Assembly: GCF_001610875.1 (NCBI RefSeq)
Contig: NZ_CP011272.1
Coordinates: forward strand, 2,647,988 to 2,711,987
DNA length: 64,000 bases
Source: Pirellula sp. SH-Sr6A
Lineage (GTDB): Bacteria; Planctomycetota; Planctomycetia; Pirellulales; Pirellulaceae
Direction: 5' to 3'
Below are positions 18,843-28,700 of this stretch, in pieces; position 1 is the stretch's first letter, and each line of letters opens with the position of its first letter. Under the pieces are notes generated by a model, which saw only the letters and a program-made list of their open reading frames with translations, did not search any database and was not told the origin of the DNA. The position numbers and the translations under genes were made by a program.

Positions 18843-19700
18843 ATGTCAATCGTGTCTTTCTCAAGGCAGGCGTTGTTTTCGGTTCTTTTCGGATTACTAC
18901 CGGGCTTATGTGCAATTGCACAGCCACCAGGACCACCAAGCGAAACGCTCGATCTTGTCCTACAGGTCAGTAATGGCGTTCCGCAATCTCAAACAAATGC
19001 AAGTGTGGGATGGCAGGGTTTTGGTTTGTCTGTGATGGACGCGGATGGCGAAAACGATGCGGACCCTTATCTTTCGTACGCTAGTGGCTCTTATTCCGTT
19101 TATGAGCCAGCCAATGGTGCCATGGGGCAAGCAACGATGCAGGCGGGCGCTCGAAATATCTATCCTGCAGCGTCAACGAATCTTGCAAATTTAACTGCTG
19201 ATGGCTTGTTTAATCTTGATTCAGATCCAGGTGTTGACCAAATTGCCTGGACGGGGGCATGGGCACAGGCTACCTATGAAGTGGACGGAACTCCACAAGA
19301 AGATGAATTCCTTCTGGCAACTTCATTGATCGTTCTTGAAATCAACTATGCAGGAAACAATGGTTTTGTCGATATGCGATCCGACCAAATGTCGTGTTCA
19401 GCAGGAGTAACCAACCTTGCGGCACTACAGATTGTGTTTGACCAAGATCTTTTTGAGCCAAGGCTCATTGGTTGGTATTCAAAATATGAAAACGGCGAAA
19501 ATACCATCGTAAACGTAAATGAACTCGCTACAGGTATTACTGTCGTGGCTTCACGTCGAGTCAACAGGAATCAGGTTTTCCAAATAGGATGTGATGCGAC
19601 CAGTGGTTCAGACCCAGTTGCTTTGGGAGATGGTGCAACTCAATCGGGAACTTCGATTGCGTCAGCGACACTAGCCATTGATGCTTGGTACGAAGAGTAG
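18843..19700 (+). CDS. Secreted protein of unknown function
   Basis: A 285-residue product from the ATG at 18843, preceded by GGAGTG (an ATG 12 bases earlier is less likely). The first 25 residues form a signal peptide ending near CAIAQ. The mature part is acidic, rich in Ala, Asn, Ser and Gly, with short strands such as LVLQVSNGVPQS and LIVLEINYAGNNGF, which suggests an extracellular beta-sandwich. I recognise no family. Base composition is a little lower in GC than its neighbours, as in the adjacent IS-rich zone. A hairpin terminator follows 38 bases after the stop. Confidence 0.75.
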   Translation: MSIVSFSRQALFSVLFGLLPGLCAIAQPPGPPSETLDLVLQVSNGVPQSQTNASVGWQGFGLSVMDADGENDADPYLSYASGSYSVYEPANGAMGQATMQAGARNIYPAASTNLANLTADGLFNLDSDPGVDQIAWTGAWAQATYEVDGTPQEDEFLLATSLIVLEINYAGNNGFVDMRSDQMSCSAGVTNLAALQIVFDQDLFEPRLIGWYSKYENGENTIVNVNELATGITVVASRRVNRNQVFQIGCDATSGSDPVALGDGATQSGTSIASATLAIDAWYEE

Positions 19701-19738
19701 AGTAACTCAACAAGCTTAGACTTGCTAGAAATCTATCG

Positions 19739-19775
19739 ACGCCGCACATTTGTCTTGTAATGCGCGGCGTTGTTT
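19739..19775 (+). terminator. Probable intrinsic terminator
   Basis: ACGCCGCACATT and AATGCGCGGCGT pair over 12 positions with one mismatch around an 8-base loop and are followed by TGTTT. Confidence 0.65.
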
Positions 19776-19786
19776 ATTATTTATCC

Positions 19787-19939
19787 AGCGTCTGGTTAGA
19801 TCGGTCTGATGATCCTTGTAGAAGCCTTGCCGTAATCAATTATTACGGTCCGTTTGACGGGCAATTTGAGCCCAACGCCGTCCGGGCTGGAGATATCCTC
19901 AATCAGATCCACGGAAAGACACCCGATCATGGAGTTTGA
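19787..19939 (+). pseudogene. Possible fragment of a PDZ-domain gene
   Basis: One frame without a start codon reads YYGPFDGQFEPNAVRAGDIL then NQIHGKTPDHGV and stops at TGA 19937-19939. RAGDILNQIHGK resembles the carboxylate-binding neighbourhood of PDZ domains. The piece is too short to be certain and may be chance. Confidence 0.25.
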
Positions 19940-20087
19940 AAATTAGGAAGGAAGGCGAATCCAATATTATCACCAGTCTCCACCCACCTCTACGCAGCCC
20001 TCAACTGTGGTTCTAAGGTTGCCCGATTCGGTTAGAATCTCTCGAGCCCTTACTACGCCTCCCACCATTCGAAACCTAGGCAACACC

Positions 20088-21098
20088 GTGAACATTGTCG
20101 CGACTTGGGATGATATCGTTACTGCGGAGAAACGTATCCGTCCGATTCTCTCTCCCGCCCCGCTCATCCGCTCCTACGCGTTGGAACGAGCATTGGGCCT
20201 TCCTACGCATCGACGGGTTTGGATCAAAGACTATGGCTGGACGCCCGTCGGATCCTTTAAAGTCCTTGGGGCGCTCAACTGGACCGCTTGCCATCTTTCC
20301 GATCTAACAGATCGTCCGATCACGGCACATTCCTCCGGCAACTTTGCTTCTGGACTATCCTTCGCCTCGCAGCAGTTTGGAAAGCGAGCGATCATCGTCA
20401 TGCCAGAGACAGCGCCTCGCGTGAAATTCGAGTTGACGCAGCGATTCGGTGCAGAGATTCGAACCTATGACATCACCACCGACCATTTGACGGGTACCCG
20501 CGATCGGATGGCTAAGGAGATCGCCGAACAAGAGGATGCACTGCAGGCATCTCCTTATGACGACAACCATGTCATCGCCGGGAACGGTGTCGGTGGCTTA
20601 GAGATCGCTCGCTCGATGCAGCAGGAGGGCCGCGCCCCGTCCCACTTTGTTTGCGCCGTGAGCGGCGGAGGATTGATGGCAGGTCACGCGTTGGCCATGA
20701 AGCATGAATTCCCCGGCGTACAAGTCATCGCGGTCGAACCCTCCGGTGCAAACGATTTCCTGCAATCCATGGAAGCAGGTGAACGCGTTCGTGTCGCGGC
20801 TCCACAAAGCATTTGCGATGGCCTCCTCTCCTACGATGTCGGAGTCCACAACTGGCCCATTCTTCGGCGCGATGTCGATCGATGTGCTGCGATTTCGGAC
20901 GACGATACCAAACGGGCCATGAAGTGGCTGTGGGACCATCATGGCCTCCGGTCCGAGCCGTCCGGCGCGATCACCACCGCCGCCCTTCTGCACGCGTCAA
21001 TCGACTGGAGCGGAGATGGCGATGTCGTCGTGGTTTTGAGTGGACGCAATGTGGACGACGCGGCGTTTGAACGATACTGTCTCGAGGGAACGATCTGA
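20088..21098 (+). CDS. Threonine/serine dehydratase-like PLP enzyme
   Basis: A 336-residue fold-type II PLP protein if started at GTG 20088 (the frame is open upstream to 20007 but without family similarity). The Schiff-base lysine lies in TPVGSFKVLGAL, the substrate loop is SSGNFASGLS, the phosphate-binding glycine loop is SGGGLMAG, and the C-terminal VVVLSGRNVD completes the family pattern of threonine dehydratase, serine racemase and hydroxyaspartate ammonia-lyase. Substrate is undetermined. Its TGA overlaps the ATG of the next gene (TGATG), so the two are translationally coupled and probably act on the same amino acid-derived compounds. Confidence 0.85.
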   Translation: MNIVATWDDIVTAEKRIRPILSPAPLIRSYALERALGLPTHRRVWIKDYGWTPVGSFKVLGALNWTACHLSDLTDRPITAHSSGNFASGLSFASQQFGKRAIIVMPETAPRVKFELTQRFGAEIRTYDITTDHLTGTRDRMAKEIAEQEDALQASPYDDNHVIAGNGVGGLEIARSMQQEGRAPSHFVCAVSGGGLMAGHALAMKHEFPGVQVIAVEPSGANDFLQSMEAGERVRVAAPQSICDGLLSYDVGVHNWPILRRDVDRCAAISDDDTKRAMKWLWDHHGLRSEPSGAITTAALLHASIDWSGDGDVVVVLSGRNVDDAAFERYCLEGTI

Positions 21099-22300
21099 TG
21101 GCATCGAAGCGCCTGGAACTGATCGACACCCTTTCTCGCTTGATCGAGATCAACAGCGTCAACGCCTCGTACGAGGGAGGCCCCGGTGAATTCGAGTTGG
21201 CGTGCTGGATCGAAGCATTCGTGCGGTCGCGAGGGCTGCACTGCGAACGACAACCGGTGATTCCGGCATGCGATTCGCATGATGAACGATTCAACGTGAT
21301 AGCTCGATTGCCTGGCCGCCGATCGGATGCGTGCTTCCTCTTGGAAGCCCACATGGACACCGTCTCTGTCGAAGGAATGGAGATTCCTCCCTTTGCACCG
21401 ACAGAACAAGCCGGTCACCTTTATGGTCGCGGCGCCTGCGACACCAAAGGTGGATTGGCTGCGATGCTCTGCGCCTTCGCCGATTTTGCAGAATCACACC
21501 CGATGCCTCCGGTCGATGTGGTCATGGCGTGCGTGGTCGATGAAGAGTATTCGTTTCAAGGCGTCTCGCGACTGTGTGAAAGGCTGCAAGCCACCGGAGT
21601 GCAAGGCATCGGAGCCATCGTGGCAGAGCCGACCGAGCTGAGGATTGTCACCGCCAGCAAGGGGGTGTTGCGTTGGAAGGTGGTGACCCATGGCGTCGCC
21701 GCCCATAGCGCGAAATGCCACTTGGGCATCAACGCGATCTATCCTATGGCACAGATACTTCGCTTCTTTGAAGAAGAGCAGCAGCGACTCACCAACGGTG
21801 AATCGCATCCGCTGCTGGGTCCTGCTTCCATCAACGTGGGATGCATCCATGGGGGCGTGCAAGTCAACTTTGTTCCCGATCGATGCGAGATTGAGATCGA
21901 TCGACGATTGCTTCCCGGTGAAGACCCACACGAAGTTTGGGAGGGAACGGGGCACCGGCTGCGAGAGCGTCTGGGCAATTTATCCGGCATTCGGCTCGAG
22001 ATCATGCCTCCCTATCTGGTCGATGCCGCGTGGTCGGTTCCGCACGAGGAGTCCTTTGTCGAACAATGCCGGCGAGCAGCGCAAAGTTCGGGCTTGAACG
22101 CGTCCCCACTAGGCGTCCCTTTTGGGAGCGATGCGAGCAAATTGGGACGAGCGGGCGTCCCCACCATCATCTTCGGGCCTGGTTCGATCGATCAAGCTCA
22201 CTCGGCAGTCGAGTTTGTTGCCATATCCCAAGTGGAGCAGGCTTATCAGTATTACCTGCAGGTGATGAAGCGGATCGCGGGGGACGGAACCAAGGGCTAG
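21098..22300 (+). CDS. M20-family peptidase/deacylase (ArgE/DapE-like)
   Basis: A 400-residue metallopeptidase. Metal and catalytic signatures are EAHMDTVSVEGM, YGRGACDTKGG, CVVDEEYSFQG, VAEPTELRI and the final His in GPGSIDQAHSAVEF. The dimerisation domain covers roughly residues 185-295, with the GINAIYPM segment. It probably hydrolyses an N-acyl amino acid or small peptide. It starts inside the stop codon of the dehydratase gene. It is a distant paralogue of the enzyme at 7442-8593. Confidence 0.88.
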   Translation: MASKRLELIDTLSRLIEINSVNASYEGGPGEFELACWIEAFVRSRGLHCERQPVIPACDSHDERFNVIARLPGRRSDACFLLEAHMDTVSVEGMEIPPFAPTEQAGHLYGRGACDTKGGLAAMLCAFADFAESHPMPPVDVVMACVVDEEYSFQGVSRLCERLQATGVQGIGAIVAEPTELRIVTASKGVLRWKVVTHGVAAHSAKCHLGINAIYPMAQILRFFEEEQQRLTNGESHPLLGPASINVGCIHGGVQVNFVPDRCEIEIDRRLLPGEDPHEVWEGTGHRLRERLGNLSGIRLEIMPPYLVDAAWSVPHEESFVEQCRRAAQSSGLNASPLGVPFGSDASKLGRAGVPTIIFGPGSIDQAHSAVEFVAISQVEQAYQYYLQVMKRIAGDGTKG

Positions 22301-22406
22301 CCGCTTGCGGTTGATTGAGTGAAGTTGAATGAATGCGGCTCAATGAGTGAGGCTGATCGAGACTAGCGGATCGGTCGGGCGCGTTCACGTCCGGTTCTCA
22401 ACATGA

Positions 22407-23522
22407 TCAAGCTCGTTTCTCGGATTCGTGATCCATGTCCACGAGATCGTATTCGGCATGGTCGACATCTTTTCTCAGAATCAGATAGAGAGCTGCTTGC
22501 GAGCACCAGAAGAAACTGACACTAAAAGCAGTCAGAATCAGTGGCAACACCGCGTGAAACATCCAGGTAACACCTCCGTCACTGGGTCGGAAGGTTGGCC
22601 CTGCGGATGCCTCCAGCGCGTTGGTGACCAGCGAGTGCCCTGTCGTTACGAGCATCGTAAAGAGACTGCCACCACCGTAATGAATGAGCTCGAACAAGGC
22701 GACGATCAAGATCAAGAGGACAGGACGCTGGAATACATAAGCGGCGGATCGGGAGACGCCATCGAATGCGTCCGCTTTCCTCTCCGTGACGATGGCTGCC
22801 AGAGCCAGTGGAAAGCCAAACAAGGATATAGCGCAGATCCACCCGATGGCGAGTGACAGGAGCGAGACTGGAAACATCATGATGCCAGCAATCCATGGCC
22901 CCACGGTTGGAATATTCGCGATCCAACCGAGGATCCAAGGAATCACCATGAGCATCAGGGCCGCGGTGAAGGGCATCGTGACAGCCCACACCATGGACTG
23001 CCAGCGCCTGCGAACCAACCGGAGAGTGTCTTTCCATGGGGCCGGGATGCGCACCCCTGCCTCCACGATCGATCGACGAAGCAAACATCCTCCGACGAGA
23101 GACCAAATCAAGGCGATTCCCAAAAGCATGGCAGCCGAATAGGCCGTACCACGCAGTGTCGGGGCGGCGATCCAAGTCGACAGGGGCATCAAATAGCCAG
23201 CCCAAACATCGATGTATCGCATGTTGGGGCCCAGCGAGAAAAACCCCTCTGCGGCAGTCTCCCGCCACGGAAGCTTCCCAATGATCCATTTCTCGCCGGC
23301 GATTTGTTCCGGTGCAAAAAGGAAGTGAGCTGCATAAGCGTAGGCCTGCGTCGCTAAGAGTCCAATCATGCAGATCAGCAAGTGCGACAATCGCCAGGAC
23401 ATTGTGAGAGTGGCGGTCAGTGGACGCCACCAAGGGGCAGCGCGATACCAATCGATCCCGACGTTTGGTACTCGGATATGCTCGGGAGCATTGGGGTCGT
23501 TGGATTGTGGGCTCGAAGTCAT
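22407..23522 (-). CDS. Polytopic membrane protein of unknown function
   Basis: A 371-residue protein from the ATG at 23522. I see six or seven hydrophobic helices: LSHLLICMIGLLATQAYAYA, a pair in the 130-165 region, MPFTAALMLMVIPWILGW, VGPWIAGIMMFPVSLLSLA, VLLILIVALFELIHY and LPLILTAFSVSFFWCSQAAL. The C-terminus is charged and acidic. There is no catalytic motif and no family I can name with confidence, although the layout (long loop between helices 1 and 2, FDGVSRSAAYVFQRP between later helices) recalls planctomycete membrane proteins annotated as hypothetical. It lies 45 bases downstream of yacG on the same strand. Confidence 0.8.
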   Translation of the reverse strand: MTSSPQSNDPNAPEHIRVPNVGIDWYRAAPWWRPLTATLTMSWRLSHLLICMIGLLATQAYAYAAHFLFAPEQIAGEKWIIGKLPWRETAAEGFFSLGPNMRYIDVWAGYLMPLSTWIAAPTLRGTAYSAAMLLGIALIWSLVGGCLLRRSIVEAGVRIPAPWKDTLRLVRRRWQSMVWAVTMPFTAALMLMVIPWILGWIANIPTVGPWIAGIMMFPVSLLSLAIGWICAISLFGFPLALAAIVTERKADAFDGVSRSAAYVFQRPVLLILIVALFELIHYGGGSLFTMLVTTGHSLVTNALEASAGPTFRPSDGGVTWMFHAVLPLILTAFSVSFFWCSQAALYLILRKDVDHAEYDLVDMDHESEKRA

Positions 23523-23567
23523 AATGGTTGGGGCAATCCGATTGCAGGGCACAGCGCTAAAAACGAA

Positions 23568-23795
23568 TCAATCAAAACGCCACTCCCGTGGCGACATGGG
23601 AGGGGATGGCGCCTCGTCTTCTTGATCCTCGGGCTCTGAACTGCCGTGTGGGATACCGATGTCTTCCTTCATCCAGCGATGCAAGTCAGCCAGTTTGCAC
23701 CGCTCGGAACAAAAGGGCATCACCGCGGATTGGGGATCCGGGACAAAGGGTTTGTCGCACGTGGGGCAGCGAACGTTCTTATTGCTCGGTTTCAT
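23568..23795 (-). CDS. yacG: YacG-like zinc-binding DNA gyrase inhibitor
   Basis: A 75-residue protein from the ATG at 23795 with AGGA upstream. The zinc site is CPTCDKPF and CSERCK, as in YacG, followed by LADLHRWMKEDIGIP and an acidic proline-rich tail. In Escherichia coli YacG binds GyrB and inhibits gyrase. The segment DLHRWMKE is the family's C-terminal contact. It precedes a membrane protein gene on the same strand. Confidence 0.85.
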   Translation of the reverse strand: MKPSNKNVRCPTCDKPFVPDPQSAVMPFCSERCKLADLHRWMKEDIGIPHGSSEPEDQEDEAPSPPMSPREWRFD

Positions 23796-23839
23796 AATCC
23801 TAGAGAATACCCGAATTTCGCAATCCTCCAAACGCCCGA

Positions 23840-25516
23840 TCACTCTGGAACGCGACGGAATTGCAGTTCGTGAAACCAAAGATCGTCGTTGGGCACATCG
23901 AGCTTCAATTCGACTAGCTCGCCAGTCGCGTTGGGGATAAAGAGAATGGCCCCATCGTCGTACCAAGCGAACTTGTTCCGCCACTTGATTCGGAATGTGT
24001 CGTAATGGATGGGCTCCAGATCAGCCACCATGTTCGGATTGGCCTGAATCTGGAGGACCAAGTGCTCGGATTCCACGGTAACTTTCGCATCCCCCAAGAG
24101 CGGGCAACGAAACACTCCCGAGTAAGCCTCCAGCGGGTGACTTGGATTGGTGTTGGGAACTTTCGGCGTAACCACCTCCCGAATGCGATCGTAAAACTCC
24201 TTGCGAGAATCGCTGTATCTCTTCAGGTTCTCCTCACTCCAGTCGCGGTCGGGGGCGCCGAGTGCCATATCGACGGCGCGATAGGCTAACGAGTCAGGGA
24301 GGGAGGTCATGCTATTGGTCAGAACGATCACTCCGAATTTTTCTTCGGGGATCAGGATCTGGTGAGAGTACATTCCATCGTATCCTCCTCCATGGCTAAC
24401 CAATTGCTTGCCTCGGTAGTCAGCGAGCCCCCATCCCAAGGCATAGGATCGGAAGTGGGTTTGCGGAATTCGTTTCTTGGATGCAGCCGAGACGGGAATG
24501 ATGGTCCTCGGTTGCCACATAGCATCCGACGATTCCTTAGAGAATATGGGCTTCCCTTTCCATTCCCCTTCATTCAATTGCAGGATCATCCATTGCGACA
24601 TGTCTCGCGCACTGGAGATGATTCCTCCCGCTGCCGCCATCGAATCCCAATTCATCCAAGGAATCTCCTCGATGCCGCCTTCCGTGTTTTTATGTGGGGA
24701 TGCGATGTTGGTCATGGATGCGAGCTTGGTGGTGGATGTTACGCTTCGCTTCATGTGGAGTGGTTCGAGAATCCGTTCCTGAATGAATTCGCCCCAAGGC
24801 TTCTGTCCGACCTTCTCGACGATCAATCCTGCTGCCAAGTACATAACATTCGAGTAGCCATAGTGCGAACGAAAGGGCCCCGCCTGAGGAAGATGCCGGC
24901 ATCGAGCGAGGATTTCTTCTGGCGTGTAGGGTGTGCCGTACCAGAGCAAGTCGCCGCTAAAGGTCCCGAGTCCGCTTCGATGGCAAAGCAAATCCACGAC
25001 TCGCATATCGCTGCTGACATAAGGATCGAACAAACGGAAGGAAGGCAAATGTTCTTGAACGCGATCATCCCAATGAAGTTTCTTTTCGTCGACGAGGATC
25101 GCCAACGCAGCGGCGGTAAACGCTTTGGAGTTCGATGCAATCGCGAAGAGGGTATCGCCATCCACAGCCTCGGAGTTCGATGGAGTGCGAACACCGAATC
25201 CTTCCGCAAAGAGCACCTTCCCGTCTTGGACGATCCCAATCGAGAATCCGGGGACCGGCCAACCATCGAGCGCCGTTTCTGCATAGGCGCGAAATCGTTG
25301 GATTCGCGTGTTTCTCTCATCCTCATTGCATTGCAATAAGGTTTTTCTCCCCCGTTGTTGTTCGATAGCCGCAATCGCAGGGGAAGTCTCTTGTGCGAAG
25401 CAGCAAGCAGTCGGGCTCGCGAGCAACAACCAACTGCTCATCCAAGACAGAGTGAGGTGGATCAAGCAAAAAGAGAATCGCCGGTGGGCAGCAATCTTCA
25501 TCGGATACGTGCTCAT
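23840..25516 (-). CDS. Secreted serine hydrolase, beta-lactamase class C family
   Basis: About 558 residues from the ATG at 25516 (a GTG upstream and an ATG at 25501 are alternatives). A signal peptide precedes residue 45. The penicillin-binding/class C triad is readable: Ser-x-x-Lys in IASNSKAFTAA, Tyr-x-Asn in YGYSNVMY and His-Gly-Gly in VSHGGGYDG. A C-terminal DUF3471-like domain covers the last 100 residues (YSGVFRCPLLGDAKV). Such proteins are usually D-amino peptide hydrolases or esterases in the periplasm, not antibiotic resistance genes. It is transcribed toward yacG and the membrane protein gene. Confidence 0.9.
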   Translation of the reverse strand: MSTYPMKIAAHRRFSFCLIHLTLSWMSSWLLLASPTACCFAQETSPAIAAIEQQRGRKTLLQCNEDERNTRIQRFRAYAETALDGWPVPGFSIGIVQDGKVLFAEGFGVRTPSNSEAVDGDTLFAIASNSKAFTAAALAILVDEKKLHWDDRVQEHLPSFRLFDPYVSSDMRVVDLLCHRSGLGTFSGDLLWYGTPYTPEEILARCRHLPQAGPFRSHYGYSNVMYLAAGLIVEKVGQKPWGEFIQERILEPLHMKRSVTSTTKLASMTNIASPHKNTEGGIEEIPWMNWDSMAAAGGIISSARDMSQWMILQLNEGEWKGKPIFSKESSDAMWQPRTIIPVSAASKKRIPQTHFRSYALGWGLADYRGKQLVSHGGGYDGMYSHQILIPEEKFGVIVLTNSMTSLPDSLAYRAVDMALGAPDRDWSEENLKRYSDSRKEFYDRIREVVTPKVPNTNPSHPLEAYSGVFRCPLLGDAKVTVESEHLVLQIQANPNMVADLEPIHYDTFRIKWRNKFAWYDDGAILFIPNATGELVELKLDVPNDDLWFHELQFRRVPE

Positions 25517-25750
25517 GGAAGTGGATTCAATGGACAAGGGGAAGGGCACCGCAGGCGTCTAGCATAACCCGAAGGAGTCCGTTCGGCATTCTCTTGGACA
25601 GCAATAAGGTTGAACGAACCTCACTCCGCTGGCCGCCGATCTCGCTGACGGCGGCGCGGTTCGCCACTGTCAGGGGCTTAACCAATGCGGTTACAATGGC
25701 GAAATGGATTTTGGGTTGGCTGCATGGCGCTCGGTACCGCATGGTGAAGA

Positions 25751-28700
25751 ATGAGTTTGATGTTCCGGTTTTCTCTTCCTGTTTCGATTTCTCAGCGATT
25801 CGCGTTGGGATCCATACTCCTTGGGGCGATAATCGCGGGTTGTCAGAAGAGGACCAACGACTCAGCCCAATCGACTGCCCTGGTTCAACGCTCGATCGCC
25901 TTGCTCGAAAACGGAGCGGAAACGGACAAGGAAGGGAAACTCCTTGTCGAATCATTGGAGGGGTTTCGAAAGATCGCGACCCAATTCCCGAACGATCCGT
26001 TGGGGCATCAGAACTTAGCCGTCGCCTTGCTAGCGCGACTGAAACTGCTGGATGAGAGCGAGGCGCCGAAAGAGTTCGCGGCGTTTTCCAAAGAGCTTGA
26101 AAAAACCATTCAGAAACTCGAGTCGCTTGCACCGGACGAGCCGGACGGAGAGACCTTGCTAGGGCGTTACTTCCAATTGAGAGGGAATGCTTCAGGCACG
26201 TGCGACGCATTTCAACTCGCGATCGCGAAGAAGAACGCTCGTCCAGACACCTTCTATCAGCTGATCCAACACTTGCAGACGGAAAGCGATGGAAATCCAG
26301 TTCCCGAGCTCCCCGAACTCTATGAATCGGCACTGAAGCTGGCACCGACCAACCTGGTTCTGCAAATCGGATACTTGGACGCATTGGTCAAGAATCAAAA
26401 GGCGTCTGCCGTTGCCCACCTCGAATCGGTTCGAGAAGCGTTGCAACCCGTGATGGCCCGTACCAATTCCCCGATCCCCAAACTGTTGGAACGAGCAACC
26501 GCAGCACTTGCGAAAGAGGATTGGCGCACGGCGCAAACGCAAGTGACCTTTCTTCGCAATGTCCTCCTGGCTGAACTCGCCTATCAAAACGATCTGCATC
26601 TCCTCGAACCCCACGACTTGGAGTTTGTTGTTCTTCGGCTGAGCCAAACCAAACCTCCGGTTCCAGCTCCATCGACAAAACGCAATCAATCCTTTGCACC
26701 GAAGTCCCCACTCCCATTCCCAACAGGGGTCGTGGTGCACTCCGTGGCGGTAGAGGATGTGGATTTAGATGGCAAGCTGGATTTGGTGGTGGTGACGGAC
26801 AACGAGTTGAAGGTCTGGAATCCGGCCGGTGATTCGCAGGGAACGACCTTGATGATGGCACCGTTACGTGGTGCGGCGGATGGCCTGCGACTCGGTGACT
26901 TGGATCATGATTTTCAGTTTCGAAAAGATGTGTTGCCCACTTCGGCATTACCCACCACGGCTCCCCCGGACGCCCCGTCGAATCCCTATGCGCAGTGGGT
27001 GGATACCGATTTGGATGTCGTCGTCTATGGGAAAGAGGGTCTCCAGTTATTTCGCAACGATTTGCTCGCGGAGGGGGGAAAGCGAGAATTCGTATCGGTA
27101 CCCTTGGGGGATGGTCTCGAGGATCTTCGCAATGTTTCCGACGTGCACATGATCGATCTCGATCACGATTCCGACCTGGACTTGGCCATCGCCTCCGATG
27201 AGGGTGTGACACTCTGGTCGAATCGCGGAGACTGGACTTTTGCCCCTTTCTCACCCTACTCGACTCTCCCTGGGGCGGAGGCAGGAGCCCATACGATTCT
27301 CGGCATGGATTTCGACCGAAATGTGCTCAATGATTTCATCGTCGGCTCGATCGGCGGAAAGCCCACTCTGCTGGCGAACAACTTGCATGGCCGCTACATA
27401 CCGCGAAGCTTGACGTGGCCCGACCTTGTAACAAACCGCTGCACCTATGTGGAAGCCATCGACGTCGACTCGGATGCTTGTTGGGATCTGGTCATGGGTG
27501 GACTCAACGGTGCAGTATTGGTTCGCATGAAGTCGCTAGGTCGCCATGCTTGGACACCGGCGTCCGCGGAGTCCCTCTCCACGGACTCGGTACACGGATT
27601 GATGACGGGCGACTGGGACAATGATGGCTACCAAGACGTGGTCTTGCTCTCCACGGGTGGCATGCAGTTTTTTTATGGGTCTGTGGATGGGAAGCTGATC
27701 AAGAGCGAACAAGTAGTTGCACCGGAAGAACCGATCCGACAGTCGGTTGCCTGGGATCTCGACACCGACGGGGATGACGATATTGTCGTGCTGAGCGCCA
27801 GTGGCCAATTGTCGTATTTGGAGAACAAAGAGGGCAACCGAAATCGTCGTATCGAAGTCATGATTCGGGCCGACGAGGATGGAAAGCAACGGCCGCGGGA
27901 ACGCTGCAACATGCATGGTGTAGGAAGCTTGATCGAACTCAAATCCGGAGGAAGCTACCAATCAAGAATCGTGCGAGGAACCCGAACAACTTTCGGGTTG
28001 GGAGAAGCCAAGTCGGCAGATATCGTGCGCATTCTATGGACCAATGGAATTCCCAACAATGTGATCGGTATCGGCGAAAAAACCACGATCTTCGATCAAC
28101 AGAACTTGGGAGGCTCGTGCCCCTACCTCTATACCTGGAATGGAGAGCGGTTCGAATTCTGCACCGATTGCTTGTGGGCAGCACCGATCGGTCTTCAGTT
28201 TGCGCAAGGAGTGGCGGCACCGACACGGGATTGGGAGTATCTCAAGATCGATGGCTCCCTGCTAAAACCCAAAGACGGGGAATATATCCTGCAATTAACG
28301 GAAGAGCTTTGGGAGGCAGCTTATTTCGATTCGGTTCAATTGATGGCCATCGACCATCCAGCCGACGTCGAGATCTACACCAACGAAAAGGTTGGTCCTG
28401 CCGAGTTGGCCGAATTCAAGATTCATGCTGTTCGCGAACGACGCGTTCCGCGCACCGTGGTGGATCAACAAGGAAGGGATTGGAAACCCACCATCCAAAA
28501 GCGAGACGGCCAGTACACGCGCAGTTGGACCGAAGGGGTGAATCAAGGATTGGTCGAGACCCATTCGTTGGAAATGGATCTCCATCATGACGATTGGAAA
28601 GGTCGCGGATTGACCCTCTATTTGACAGGCTGGGTGTTCCCCACTTCGACCTCGCTCAATGTCGGTATGACGGAGAATCCGAACAAACCGAAACTGAAGC

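Noticed and set aside
24362-25339. Open plus-strand frame of about 325 codons
   Set aside because: It lies opposite the class C beta-lactamase-like gene, which has clear motifs; this is a shadow frame without family similarity.
26388-27254. Open minus-strand frame of about 288 codons
   Set aside because: Antisense to the FG-GAP lipoprotein gene; Arg and Pro rich composition, no motif.
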